This document shows, in pieces, positions 8,160 through 16,585 of a stretch of 40,334 nucleotides of DNA. The DNA comes from Bacteroidales bacterium (GTDB lineage Bacteria > Bacteroidota > Bacteroidia > Bacteroidales > UBA932), in assembly GCA_017553545.1 (NCBI GenBank), contig JAFZKT010000036.1, forward strand, positions 1-40,334, written 5' to 3'. Position numbers and translations under genes: made by a program. The notes below the pieces were generated by a model, which saw only the letters and a list, made by a program, of their open reading frames with translations, did not search any database and was not told where the DNA came from. The stretch's first letter is position 1, and every line of letters starts with the position of its first letter.

Positions 8160-10244
8160 CTATTTCACGAACGTGATTTCGTTTATGATATTATCTGCCT
8201 TGCCGTACTTCTCCACCAGCCAGAGGACGTAACGGATGTCCACGCAGATGCAGCGCTGGAGATCAGGCTCGAACATTACGTCGGAGGACATGCTCTCCCA
8301 GTTGCCGTCGAAAGCCAGGCCGATGAGGTTGCCGCGAGCGTCCAGTACGGGCGAACCGGAGTTGCCGCCGGTGATGTCGTTGTTCGTGAGGAAGCAGGTG
8401 TGCAGTTTGCCGTCCTTCTTGTCGGCCCAGCGGCCGAAGTCCCTGGCCAGGAGCAGCTCCTTGATGCCGGCGGGGAGAATGAATTCCGGATTGGACGGAT
8501 CTTCCTTCTCCAGCAGGCCGGCCGATGTGGTGTAATACTCATATTTAAGCGCATCCTTGGGGCTGTAGGGCAGCACGTGGCCGTAGGTGAGACGCATGGT
8601 GGAGTTGGCGTCCGGATACATGGCCTTTCCCTTTTGCCATTCCAGCAGGGCGGCGGCGAAGTCCTTGGAGGCTTTATCGGCCTTCGGATTCGGCATATAG
8701 TAAAGGGCGGGCAGGTACTTCATGATCACGGTGGCGACGCCGTTGTAAAGCTCAATGGCGGGATCCCCCCTCATTTCAGCCAGTGTGCAGGCCGACAGTT
8801 TCTCATAGGAAGTGAAGACACTCTTGTCGAAGAGGTTCTCCACATAGGCGGGGATATCCGTCTCCCCAAAACCTTCCCAGAGATAATCCTCCGGCTTGGC
8901 TCTGTCGCGGTAGAAGCTGAGCAGTGCCACGGCCTCCTTGCGGTCCAGGTCCTTCACATAGTCGCGGTACATCTCCTTCATGGGCTCCTTCGCCGCCTCG
9001 AAAGCCGCAACGGTATCCTGTCCCTGCTGCAGGCCTCCGCCGAAATTGCGGTTGAAGTAACCCACCAGTGCCACCAGTTCAACATTATAGGGGGCTTCCG
9101 TTACAAGGGTAAAGGCCCGCTTGGCTTCGTCGGTATCCGCGACCACCTTGGCGAGCGTCTTCACCGGATCCCCGTACTTCTTGACGCGGGCTGGATCGGC
9201 CTCAATCCAGGCTTTCAAATCGGCCTCTTTCTGTTCTTCCCGGCCGATGATATCAAGGTTCTCGAAGGCGAGCTCCTCACCCTGCCATTTCTTCCAGCCG
9301 TTGGCGCTGCCGGCATATTTGTCGGCGTACTTCAGCTGGACGGAAGGGTCTGCGCACATCGCTTCCCACATCAGGTCCTGGAGGACGGTGCGGGCGTCGA
9401 TGCGGATACGGTTGATGGAAATCATCTGCTTGAGCTGTTCCGCGGTCTGGTAACGCTGGGTGCGGCCGGGATAGCCCATCACCATGGCGTAGTCGCCTTC
9501 CTGCACGCCCTTGAGGGAGACCTTCAGGCTCTTGGCGGGCTTGTAGGGTACATTATCCTGGCTATACTCGGCGGGCATGTTGTCTTTGCCGGCATAGATG
9601 CGGAACATGGAGAAGTCGCAGGTGTGACGAGGCCACATCCAGTTGTCCGTTTCACCGCCGAACTTACCCATGGATGCCGGGGGCGCACCCACGAAACGCA
9701 CATCCTCATAAGTGCGGGTGATAATCAGGTAGTAAACGTTGTCGTTATAGAAACCCGTGATGAGAACCTCGCAGCCGGGGTTTGCGGCCAGGGCATTGGC
9801 TTCCAGGCCGGACTTGACGGTTTGGGGGTCATCGGCCTTTTCGATGACGCTGGTCACATCCTCCATGGAGACCAGGAAGGTGACGCTGAGGCCCGGGCAG
9901 GGGATTTCCTCTTTCAGATTCTTGGCCCAGTAGCCGTCCATCAGGTAATTATGCTCATCCGTGGACAGGCCCTGGATGCTGCTGTAGCCGCAGTGATGGT
10001 TGGTCACCAGGAGTCCCTGGTCTGAAATGACCTCTGCGGTGCAGCCCCCGCCGAAGTGCACGATGGCATCCTTCAGGGACGTCTTGTTAATGGAATAGAT
10101 TTCTTCCGGGGACAGTTTGCAGCCGGCGGCCTTGAGGTCCTTGCCGTTGAGCTGTTTCAGAAGAGGGAGGAGCCACATCCCTTCGTCGGCCATTGCATTG
10201 AAGCAGATGGCCAGGGTGGCCAGCAGGGTAAGAATTCGTTTCAT
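8160..10244 (-). CDS. dpp7: Dipeptidyl-peptidase 7 (S46 family serine peptidase)
   Basis: 694 aa with signal peptide (1-19); periplasmic. It releases dipeptides from oligopeptide N-termini, feeding amino-acid fermentation. The S46 chymotrypsin-like triad is visible: His in 'LLVTNHHCGY' (about 79-86), Asp in 'TDNWMWPRHTCDF' (about 196-210), and Ser in 'TGGNSGSPVLD'. Eighteen residues after the catalytic Ser the sequence reads 'FDGNWES'. In Porphyromonas enzymes Gly here marks DPP7 (hydrophobic P1) and Arg marks DPP11 (acidic P1), so this protein is DPP7-type. It is divergent from mrp across a 40-bp gap holding both -7 boxes. Confidence 0.92.
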   Translation of the reverse strand: MKRILTLLATLAICFNAMADEGMWLLPLLKQLNGKDLKAAGCKLSPEEIYSINKTSLKDAIVHFGGGCTAEVISDQGLLVTNHHCGYSSIQGLSTDEHNYLMDGYWAKNLKEEIPCPGLSVTFLVSMEDVTSVIEKADDPQTVKSGLEANALAANPGCEVLITGFYNDNVYYLIITRTYEDVRFVGAPPASMGKFGGETDNWMWPRHTCDFSMFRIYAGKDNMPAEYSQDNVPYKPAKSLKVSLKGVQEGDYAMVMGYPGRTQRYQTAEQLKQMISINRIRIDARTVLQDLMWEAMCADPSVQLKYADKYAGSANGWKKWQGEELAFENLDIIGREEQKEADLKAWIEADPARVKKYGDPVKTLAKVVADTDEAKRAFTLVTEAPYNVELVALVGYFNRNFGGGLQQGQDTVAAFEAAKEPMKEMYRDYVKDLDRKEAVALLSFYRDRAKPEDYLWEGFGETDIPAYVENLFDKSVFTSYEKLSACTLAEMRGDPAIELYNGVATVIMKYLPALYYMPNPKADKASKDFAAALLEWQKGKAMYPDANSTMRLTYGHVLPYSPKDALKYEYYTTSAGLLEKEDPSNPEFILPAGIKELLLARDFGRWADKKDGKLHTCFLTNNDITGGNSGSPVLDARGNLIGLAFDGNWESMSSDVMFEPDLQRCICVDIRYVLWLVEKYGKADNIINEITFVK

Positions 10245-10261
10245 TGTGTTTGTCTGTTTTC

Positions 10262-10270
10262 ACAAATGTA
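10262..10270 (-). promoter_or_regulatory. -7 box (TACATTTGT) for dpp7
   Basis: TAnnTTTG match on the minus strand, G 19 nt upstream of ATG 10244. It is separated by only two bases from the mrp box on the other strand. Confidence 0.65.
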
Positions 10271-10272
10271 GC

Positions 10273-10280
10273 TATTTTTG
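10273..10280 (+). promoter_or_regulatory. -7 box (TATTTTTG) for mrp; predicts a leaderless transcript
   Basis: TAnnTTTG match whose G lies 5 nt before ATG 10285. Transcription should start at or within a few bases of the start codon. Confidence 0.6.
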
Positions 10281-10284
10281 TAAT

Positions 10285-11349
10285 ATGAACAAAGAAGAAA
10301 TCTATGTTTGGCTGCAGGAGGTGCGACATCCTGCCAAAGAAGATAAAAGCATCGTAGAGCTGGGAATGGTGTCTTCGGTGGATGCGGCCGACGGCAGCAT
10401 CCGCGTCACCCTCGCCTTCCCCGGACGTCCGGACCCGCTGAAGAACTACCTGGTGGGGGCCACGCAGGCCTGCCTCTATCGGCACGCCCCCGGTGGAACG
10501 GACATCTCCGTGGACAGCATAGTGAAAGACCCCGCAAAACCCGCTCCCAAGGGCCTCCAGTTCAATCTGGAGCAATTGCGTGAGGTTCGGCACATCATCG
10601 GCATCGCCTCCGGAAAGGGCGGCGTTGGGAAAAGCACCGTGGCGGTAAATCTGGCCGTCGCCCTCGCTAAGCAAGGCTTCCGCGTAGGATTGGCCGATGC
10701 CGACGTCTACGGCCCCTCCGTCCCCACCATGACGGGAACGGAAGGCGTGACCATCGAGATGGTGGGCCCGGACGAGGAACACTCGCTCTTTGTTCCCGTG
10801 GAGAAATACGGTGTGAAATGGCTCTCCGTGGGCCACGTTTCCGGCGCGGGGCAGGCCCTCATCTGGCGCGGCCCCATGGCCTCCACCGCCCTCAAGCAGA
10901 TCATCCTCCAGACACAGTGGGGACCGCTGGATTTCCTTCTGATTGACATGCCTCCGGGAACCGGCGATATCCATATATCTTTAATCGGAGACATCCCCAT
11001 GACCGGCGCCGTCATCGTGACCACGCCGCAGGAAGTGGCTTTGGCCGATGTCCTCCGCGGGGTGAACATGTTCCGAAATCCCCAGGTGAACAAGCCCATC
11101 TACGGCCTCGTAGAAAACATGGCCTGGTTCACGCCGGCCGATCATCCTGATGAAAAGTATTACCTCTTCGGTCGCGACGGCGGTGTCCGGATGGCTTCCG
11201 AACTGGACATTCCCTTATTGGGACAGATTCCCCTTGTTCAGGGCATTCGGGAAGGCGCCGATGCCGGCACGCCCGTGGCTTTGTCCGCCGACCGTCCGGA
11301 CGCTCAGGCCTTCGCAGAGCTCGCCCGACGTTTAGCCGCTGCGGTATAA
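10285..11349 (+). CDS. mrp: Mrp/ApbC-family P-loop ATPase, Fe-S cluster carrier
   Basis: 354 aa. An N-terminal MIP18/DUF59 domain (about 1-85, with 'IVELGMV') precedes a ParA/MinD-type ATPase with deviant Walker A SGKGGVGKS (109-117), 'GLADADVYGPSVP' and 'LLIDMPPGTGD'. Family members bind and transfer [4Fe-4S] clusters. The usual C-terminal CxxC is absent: the equivalent position reads 'VENMAWFTPADHP', the form I associate with Bacteroidota Mrp. The start at 10285 was chosen because it matches the family N-terminus; the longer upstream frame runs antisense through dpp7. Its 3' end overlaps yfhO by 46 bp. Confidence 0.92.
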   Translation: MNKEEIYVWLQEVRHPAKEDKSIVELGMVSSVDAADGSIRVTLAFPGRPDPLKNYLVGATQACLYRHAPGGTDISVDSIVKDPAKPAPKGLQFNLEQLREVRHIIGIASGKGGVGKSTVAVNLAVALAKQGFRVGLADADVYGPSVPTMTGTEGVTIEMVGPDEEHSLFVPVEKYGVKWLSVGHVSGAGQALIWRGPMASTALKQIILQTQWGPLDFLLIDMPPGTGDIHISLIGDIPMTGAVIVTTPQEVALADVLRGVNMFRNPQVNKPIYGLVENMAWFTPADHPDEKYYLFGRDGGVRMASELDIPLLGQIPLVQGIREGADAGTPVALSADRPDAQAFAELARRLAAAV

Positions 11350-13871
11350 ACAGCCACCAATAGCATTATCAGCAACAGGATAGAGGCGATGGCGGAGATG
11401 ATGCCGCCGGTGCGATAACTGGCAGGGGCGAAGCGCATCACGATGTCGTGCTCCCCGGCGGGCAGCAGGGCGGCGCGAAGGGTCCAGTCCGCACAAAAGA
11501 TATCCACAGGCTTCCCATCCACGGTGGCGCTCCAGCCGTCCGGGTAGTAGATTTCGCTGAAGACGGCCAGGCGGTCCGTTGACGCGGAATAGTGATAGCG
11601 GAGTTCGTTGGGGGTGTAGGTGAGAAGCTCGATGTGATCCTCCTCGGAGGGATCCCCGGTCAGGTCGGGGATGACTGAAACTACTGCCTCACGGGCCAAA
11701 TCCACCTTCCCCAGTAGGGCAATCTCCTCTTCGGGCGTCTTGGCCTCCACCACGGAATCCACGAACCAGGCGGCGCCAAGGGCGTTTTCATTCACCAGCG
11801 GCGGATAATTGCCGCCCAGGATAATGTAACGCGTATTCAGCGCATTGAGAATGGGCGTCCTTGTAGTCATCCATTCCTTTACGTCGTTCATTTCCACGTG
11901 GTCGTCAGTGAGTTTATACAGGCCATTGACCTCGCCCATTAGGTAACGCTCGATGAGATCCTGGTACCGCTGCAGTTTGGCAGGCGAGTAGCCGCCCACG
12001 TTCTTGTGGTGGTAGGACGGCACCGAGGAATTGAATACGTTCACCGAGAGGTCCAGGACGCGGTACTGCGGGTCTTTGTCGGCCAATATCGCCTGGTCCA
12101 CCTGACGCTCCGCGAAAGGTTTGTTGAAGTCCTTCGGCGTGGTGAAATGATCCGCGTTCAAGTAACGGCGGCCCACCACGAAGAGGTTCAGGGCGCTGAG
12201 GGCACAAATACTGATGGCGGCTATCCAGCGACGGTATTTGACGCCCTTAGGCCGATAAGCCCAGAACAGCAGGGCGGCCGATCCTCCAATGAGAAACACG
12301 GCCGTGAGAGCGTCGTGGCGGAAAAGGGCGATGCGGTCCTGCACCAGGGCATCCAACAGCACATCCTGCACCCCGGCCTCCGAAGCAGCCGTGAAACTTC
12401 CAAAAAGCGTTGGGGTCATCCAGGCCAGAAGCGCGAAACCGCCGGTGAGGCCGAGTGCCCACCAGAAGGCCTTCATAAAACGCCTGGGGTCATAGGAGTT
12501 CCGTGTTATGCGGTCCAGCGTGACGAAGCCCAGTACGGGCAGTGTCACCTGCAGGATTACCAGAGCCATGGAAACCGTTCGGAACTTATTATACAGTGGT
12601 AATACCTTGAAGCAGAGTGCTGTAAACGCCATAAAATGACTTCCTACCGCCATCAAGACGGCAAGGACTGTTGCCGCCAGCAGCCACCATTTCTCCCGAC
12701 CTTTATAAAGACCGAGTCCCAGAATGAACAGGAAAATGGTGATGGCACCCATATACATCGGCCCTGCGGTGTAAGGCTGCGGCCCCCAATAAAGCGGCAA
12801 GGCTTTGGCGTATAGTTTCAGTTCCTTTTGGGGATAACCAGCCTCCCGAAGGCATTTGATAAACTCCGATTTATCGGGATCCATCGCCCCGTGGGTTGCG
12901 CCGCCGTTGAAGTCGGGGATCATCATGTTGGGGAGTTCCTCCCAGCCGTAGCTCCAGGCGGTAGCATATTCCAGATCCAGGCCTTTTTTGCCATCCCCTT
13001 TTGACAGTTCCGAACCCCCGCGCATGGTGTGGGGCGTGTATTTGGCCAGCGGCAGGAGTTTGTTCACATTGGTGGCAATGCCCGCTCCGCCCAACACCAG
13101 CAATAAGGCCGATGCGATCAGAAATGGCTTCCAAGCCTTGGTCCGGATGGTATGCACCAGTTCAACGATGGCGAAAATCAGAATGATGAGGGCCAGATAA
13201 TAGCTGATTTGCTGGTGGTTGGCCTTGACCTGCATACTGAGCGCCAGACCAAAGAGCGTGGCGCCCAACAGCACCTTCGACCATTCTTTGAGCACCCCAG
13301 TCGCTCTGCAGAGCGACCGGCCGGAGGCCGCGGGGGATGGTAGGGGGCAGCGCCCCCTCAGTAGTCCTTGCGCGTACGTATAAACAAGTGCTGCGAGCAC
13401 CCAGGGCATGAAGGCGATCGCCTGCATCTGGGTGTTATGCCCCGCCTGGATAATCACGAAGTTGTAACTGCAGAAGGCGATGGCAATGGCGCCGCCAATA
13501 GCCACGGGCCAGCTGACGCCCAGCGCCAGGAACAGCAAAAAGGCCCCCAGTAATGCCACAAACAGATAAGTGGCGGGACGCTTGCCCACCAGCAGAAGGT
13601 CATAGATCCACTGGGTGGCGTCGCCTTTCTTATTGGGATAAATGGCCGTGGTGGGCATGCCGCCGAACATGGAATCCGACCAATAGGCAGGATCATCCGG
13701 ATGCGCCTTGTTCCACTCGTGCATCTCATGGGACATCCCCACGTAACCGGTTATGTCACTCTGGTCCACGATTTTCCCATTCAGCACCTGCGGCACAAAG
13801 CCGTAACTGAGGGCCAGAAACAGGGCGACGATTCCAACGCCGATGGCTATTTTCTTCCAAATGTCTTTCAT
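11304..13871 (-). CDS. YfhO-family multi-pass membrane protein
   Basis: 855 aa. N-terminal membrane anchor (about 9-27), a periplasmic loop with 'DITGYVGMSHEMHEWNK', then about a dozen hydrophobic segments typical of GT-C-like YfhO proteins, and a C-terminal beta-rich domain ('YYPDGWSATVDGKPVDIF', then 'GEHDIVMRF') before a last helix. YfhO relatives are linked to envelope glycan decoration; the substrate here is unknown. Its ATG overlaps the stop of the upstream glycosyltransferase (ATGA), implying coupling. An unusual palindrome-rich insertion at about 13293-13366 encodes an Arg/Pro/Ser/Cys-rich stretch between two membrane segments. The 3' end overlaps mrp. Confidence 0.85.
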   Translation of the reverse strand: MKDIWKKIAIGVGIVALFLALSYGFVPQVLNGKIVDQSDITGYVGMSHEMHEWNKAHPDDPAYWSDSMFGGMPTTAIYPNKKGDATQWIYDLLLVGKRPATYLFVALLGAFLLFLALGVSWPVAIGGAIAIAFCSYNFVIIQAGHNTQMQAIAFMPWVLAALVYTYAQGLLRGRCPLPSPAASGRSLCRATGVLKEWSKVLLGATLFGLALSMQVKANHQQISYYLALIILIFAIVELVHTIRTKAWKPFLIASALLLVLGGAGIATNVNKLLPLAKYTPHTMRGGSELSKGDGKKGLDLEYATAWSYGWEELPNMMIPDFNGGATHGAMDPDKSEFIKCLREAGYPQKELKLYAKALPLYWGPQPYTAGPMYMGAITIFLFILGLGLYKGREKWWLLAATVLAVLMAVGSHFMAFTALCFKVLPLYNKFRTVSMALVILQVTLPVLGFVTLDRITRNSYDPRRFMKAFWWALGLTGGFALLAWMTPTLFGSFTAASEAGVQDVLLDALVQDRIALFRHDALTAVFLIGGSAALLFWAYRPKGVKYRRWIAAISICALSALNLFVVGRRYLNADHFTTPKDFNKPFAERQVDQAILADKDPQYRVLDLSVNVFNSSVPSYHHKNVGGYSPAKLQRYQDLIERYLMGEVNGLYKLTDDHVEMNDVKEWMTTRTPILNALNTRYIILGGNYPPLVNENALGAAWFVDSVVEAKTPEEEIALLGKVDLAREAVVSVIPDLTGDPSEEDHIELLTYTPNELRYHYSASTDRLAVFSEIYYPDGWSATVDGKPVDIFCADWTLRAALLPAGEHDIVMRFAPASYRTGGIISAIASILLLIMLLVAVYTAAAKRRASSAKA
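13300..13358. repeat. Cluster of three palindromes inserted in frame inside yfhO
   Basis: Three adjacent inverted repeats: a perfect 18-bp palindrome GTCGCTCTGCAGAGCGAC (13300-13317); CGGCC-GGA-GGCCG (13318-13330); and AGGGGGC-AGC-GCCCCCT (13342-13358). The coding strand reads through them without a stop, adding roughly 22-25 residues ('RGRCPLPSPAASGRS' and onward) that look foreign to the hydrophobic surroundings. This resembles known in-frame palindromic elements such as those of Rickettsia, but I see no second copy in the window. Confidence 0.7.
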
Positions 13872-15151
13872 AGGCTGTTCAGTAATTCTGCCAGGGCCTT
13901 GGTGGTGGCGCGGCGGGTATAGGGGCCGATGTCCCCGGCGGTGGCGGGGACGCCGCCATCGGAGAACTGCTTCCAGGCGTCGGCGATGAATTTTTTCATG
14001 GCGCGGGCATCGGCCCAGTCGGCCATTACGCCGGCCTGCGTGGAGGCAAGCACCTGCGCGGTGGCGCCGTCCGGCTGACCGATGCCCAGGACGGGACGGC
14101 GGGCAGCCAGGTATTCAAAGAGTTTTCCAGGGAGGATGGGCCTGTACTGAGGGTCGTTCCTCAAGGGAAGCACCAGCAGCGTGGCGGCCCGCTGTTCGCG
14201 GACGGCGGCGGCGTGGTCGCATTCGCCCAGCAGTTCCACGTTCGCAGAAAGACCTTCCGCCGCAATGGCGTCCAGTACCTCCTTATCCACCTTTCCCACC
14301 AGACGCAGGCGAAGGGCATCGGAAAAGGATTCACTGGCCGCGGCCAGTTTTCCCAGGACCTTCCAAAGCGTGAAAGGATTGCCGTCCTTGGCGAAAAGGC
14401 CGGTGTGGGTGATGTTGAAGTGCTTATCCCGACGGGGCAGCTGGCGGCCGGCGAAATCCGACTCGTCAAAACCGTTGGTGATACAGGCGACGGGCGTGGC
14501 GGTCTGGGCCTTGAACTCCTCCTGTACGAAAGGCGTGCAGGTGAGGACGGTGGAACTATTGTCCAGCACGGACTGTTCCTGACGGCGGAGTTTGGCCCAG
14601 GTACCCTTGGTCATGGGCAGATGCTTCAGATAGTACATCCTGGACCAGGGATCCCGGAAATCCGGCACCCAGGGAATACCCAGGGCCTTATGCAACTTCA
14701 GGCCGATGAGATGGACCGAATGAGGCGGGCCGGTGGTGACGATGGCGTCCACCGGGTGCTCTTTCAGATACTTTTTCAGCCGACGGACACTGGGGCGCAC
14801 CCAGCCCACGCGCGGGTCCGGGACGAAAAGATTGGCCCGGATCCAGAGGCTGAGTTTCTGTTTCCAGTTCTTCTGCCCGGAGGAGATTTCCGTCACTTCC
14901 GTGCGGGCCTCCTTCCCCATCAGGCGCTTGTAGGCGGCATAGGGCTCCCAGATGCGTCCGCGGATGACCTCGCACGACACTTCACGCTCCAGGGTGGGGT
15001 CCAGCGCGGGGTAATCGGCCCCCTCCGGGGCATAGACTACGGGCTCCCAGCCCTCTTTGGGCAGGTACTTGCAGAATTTCACCCAACGCTGCACGCCGCT
15101 GCCGCCGGACGGCGGCCAGTAATAGGCTATGATGAGGACGTGCTTTCCCAT
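13868..15151 (-). CDS. Glycosyltransferase, GT4-like two-Rossmann fold
   Basis: 427 aa from ATG 15151. Opens MGKHVLIIAYYWPPSGG, with 'GSGVQRWVKFCKYLPK' following, the N-terminal nucleotide-fold signature of family 4 glycosyltransferases. Later 'ITHTGLFAKDGNP' and a C-terminal acceptor/donor region with 'LPGKLFEYLAARRPVLGIG', the KxxEYLA motif contacting the sugar nucleotide. It probably adds a sugar to an envelope polysaccharide or lipid. A second ATG at 15157 falls just inside the predicted transcription start, so 15151 is preferred. It overlaps yfhO by 4 bp and they form one operon. The acceptor cannot be told from sequence. Confidence 0.88.
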   Translation of the reverse strand: MGKHVLIIAYYWPPSGGSGVQRWVKFCKYLPKEGWEPVVYAPEGADYPALDPTLEREVSCEVIRGRIWEPYAAYKRLMGKEARTEVTEISSGQKNWKQKLSLWIRANLFVPDPRVGWVRPSVRRLKKYLKEHPVDAIVTTGPPHSVHLIGLKLHKALGIPWVPDFRDPWSRMYYLKHLPMTKGTWAKLRRQEQSVLDNSSTVLTCTPFVQEEFKAQTATPVACITNGFDESDFAGRQLPRRDKHFNITHTGLFAKDGNPFTLWKVLGKLAAASESFSDALRLRLVGKVDKEVLDAIAAEGLSANVELLGECDHAAAVREQRAATLLVLPLRNDPQYRPILPGKLFEYLAARRPVLGIGQPDGATAQVLASTQAGVMADWADARAMKKFIADAWKQFSDGGVPATAGDIGPYTRRATTKALAELLNSL

Positions 15152-15157
15152 AAGCAT

Positions 15158-15166
15158 ACAAAGATA
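15158..15166 (-). promoter_or_regulatory. -7 box (TATCTTTGT) for the glycosyltransferase-yfhO operon
   Basis: TAnnTTTG match, G 8 nt before ATG 15151, so a leader of only a few nucleotides. Its partner box on the plus strand begins 12 bp away, with a T6 tract between them. Confidence 0.65.
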
Positions 15167-15178
15167 GCACTTTTTTGC

Positions 15179-15187
15179 TACCTTTGC
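15179..15187 (+). promoter_or_regulatory. -7 box (TACCTTTGC) for the deformylase gene; predicts a leaderless transcript
   Basis: TAnnTTTG match with its G 5 nt before ATG 15191. This placement also supports 15191 as the translation start, and with it the N-terminal signal sequence. Confidence 0.65.
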
Positions 15188-15190
15188 GCT

Positions 15191-15784
15191 ATGAAAAGCC
15201 TCCTCCCCTTCCTGTTCCTGCTGGCTACCGCCTGCGCGCCCCGCGGCGGGTGGACATCGGCCGAAAAAGCCATCATAGACCAGCCGGATTCCGTAATGCA
15301 CGTTTACACCATGCCCGGGGACAGCGCCGTCCTGCGGGCTGTGAGCACAGATTTGGGCGAGCGTGAACTGGCCTCCGAAGAGCTGAAGACGCTGCTCGCG
15401 AAGATGCTCCGCACCGTCACGGACCCGTCTCAGGACGGGGTTGGCATCGCCGCTCCGCAGGTGGGAATCAACCGCCGCATCGTGTGCGTTATGCGCTACG
15501 ACAAACCCGGGGAGCCGTTCGAATCTTTCCTGAACATCCGCATCGACAGTCTCATCGGCCCTGTTTCGCCCGGTCCCGAAGGCTGCCTGTCCCTGCCCGG
15601 TCTCTACGGCATCGTCCCCAGGCACCAGGCCGCGCAGATTTCCTATCTCACGCCGGATGGCAAACCCGTTACGGAAAGGGTGGAAGGGTACACCGCCATC
15701 ATCTTCCAACATGAATGCGACCACCTGGACGGCATTCTCTACACCGACCGCGCGGATTCCGTGTGGACCTTTAATAATTTCTAA
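15191..15784 (+). CDS. Peptide deformylase homologue with a predicted export/lipoprotein signal
   Basis: 197 aa. All three deformylase motifs are intact: GVGIAAPQVG (83-92), EGCLSLPG (130-137) with the metal-binding Cys132, and HECDH (174-178) with both metal His residues and catalytic Glu175. Cytosolic deformylases begin directly at the 'P-x-x-VLR' strand. Here that strand ('DSAVLRAV') is preceded by about 40 extra residues starting MKSLLPFLFLLATAC, a basic-hydrophobic signal with a near-lipobox cysteine at 15 (Ala rather than Leu at -3). It appears to be an extra, envelope-located paralogue; its substrate is unclear. Followed after 6 bp by another lipoprotein gene. Family call strong, export inferred. 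Confidence 0.85.
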   Translation: MKSLLPFLFLLATACAPRGGWTSAEKAIIDQPDSVMHVYTMPGDSAVLRAVSTDLGERELASEELKTLLAKMLRTVTDPSQDGVGIAAPQVGINRRIVCVMRYDKPGEPFESFLNIRIDSLIGPVSPGPEGCLSLPGLYGIVPRHQAAQISYLTPDGKPVTERVEGYTAIIFQHECDHLDGILYTDRADSVWTFNNF

Positions 15785-15790
15785 TTCCAT

Positions 15791-16570
15791 ATGAAAAAGT
15801 ATTTGTTCTGCGCTGCGGCCGTTCTTGCGCTGGCCGCCTGTAACAAAGGAGATGACGTAAACCCCCTGACACTGGAAGAAGCATATGACTGTCTGGAAGG
15901 ACAGTGGATCAGCGCTCCTTTCACCATCGAAGGACAACAAACGCGCGAAATCGTCCTGCTGCGCGGCAACACTGCTACCACCTTTTACTATTGGGCCGGA
16001 TGGAAATCCGGTGAGAATCTCGCTTGGGAACTGAAAAATAAGGGAGATGGAGACTACTCTTCCGGCACCATTATTTTAACATACGGTCCGGAAGATCAGC
16101 AGGAATCCGAATACCGGAAACTAAAAAGCGGAAGTATGGAACTGCGCGCGGACGGAAACACCTTTACCTCCTTTACCAGCATTCCCTATAAAACCGCCCA
16201 GGAAATCTACGACATCCTCTTCAATCAGGGGAAATGGTGGTTCTATACTTCGGGACAGTCCGAACACAACGGCGCTGTGGCCACGGAATACTTCAGCCGC
16301 GTGGCAGAGTTTAATAAGAAGAACAGCACCATGGAGTTGTATCTGGAATTTGGTTTTCGCGAAGATCCCTCTTCCATAGAGAAGACCGTCTGTGTGCCGG
16401 CAACGAGCATTCAGCTCACCACGAATCCTAATGAAACCTGCGAGGGTATGCTCACCACCCTCCCGGGCGGTGATCTCTATCCTGTATTCATGGTAACCCC
16501 CACAGGCTTCTACATGCGCGGGTTCGCCGGCTCCGGCATGGAGTGGATCTACATGACCCCGGCGAAATAA
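15791..16570 (+). CDS. Lipoprotein of unknown function
   Basis: 259 aa. Signal peptide ending in lipobox LAAC (Cys17), followed by Asn-Lys-Gly-Asp-Asp. The mature protein begins with a short helix ('TLEEAYDCLEGQWISAP') carrying a G-x-W motif, then mostly beta-strand sequence. No catalytic motif was recognised. It lies 6 bp after the deformylase stop and 15 bp before the LRR gene without a -7 box between, so the three are probably one transcript. It contains no GGCCGAT heptamer, unlike most flanking genes, which may indicate more recent acquisition (weak evidence). Confidence 0.6.
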   Translation: MKKYLFCAAAVLALAACNKGDDVNPLTLEEAYDCLEGQWISAPFTIEGQQTREIVLLRGNTATTFYYWAGWKSGENLAWELKNKGDGDYSSGTIILTYGPEDQQESEYRKLKSGSMELRADGNTFTSFTSIPYKTAQEIYDILFNQGKWWFYTSGQSEHNGAVATEYFSRVAEFNKKNSTMELYLEFGFREDPSSIEKTVCVPATSIQLTTNPNETCEGMLTTLPGGDLYPVFMVTPTGFYMRGFAGSGMEWIYMTPAK

Positions 16571-16585
16571 CATATCATCATTATT

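Noticed and set aside
15152-15190. tRNA or small RNA in the short divergent gaps
   Set aside because: Gaps of 39-52 bp are filled by the two -7 boxes; no cloverleaf or other structure is visible.
7452-16570. Lipoproteins 7452 and 15791 as recent duplicates
   Set aside because: They share only lipobox position and an early G-x-W; no extended alignment can be seen by eye.
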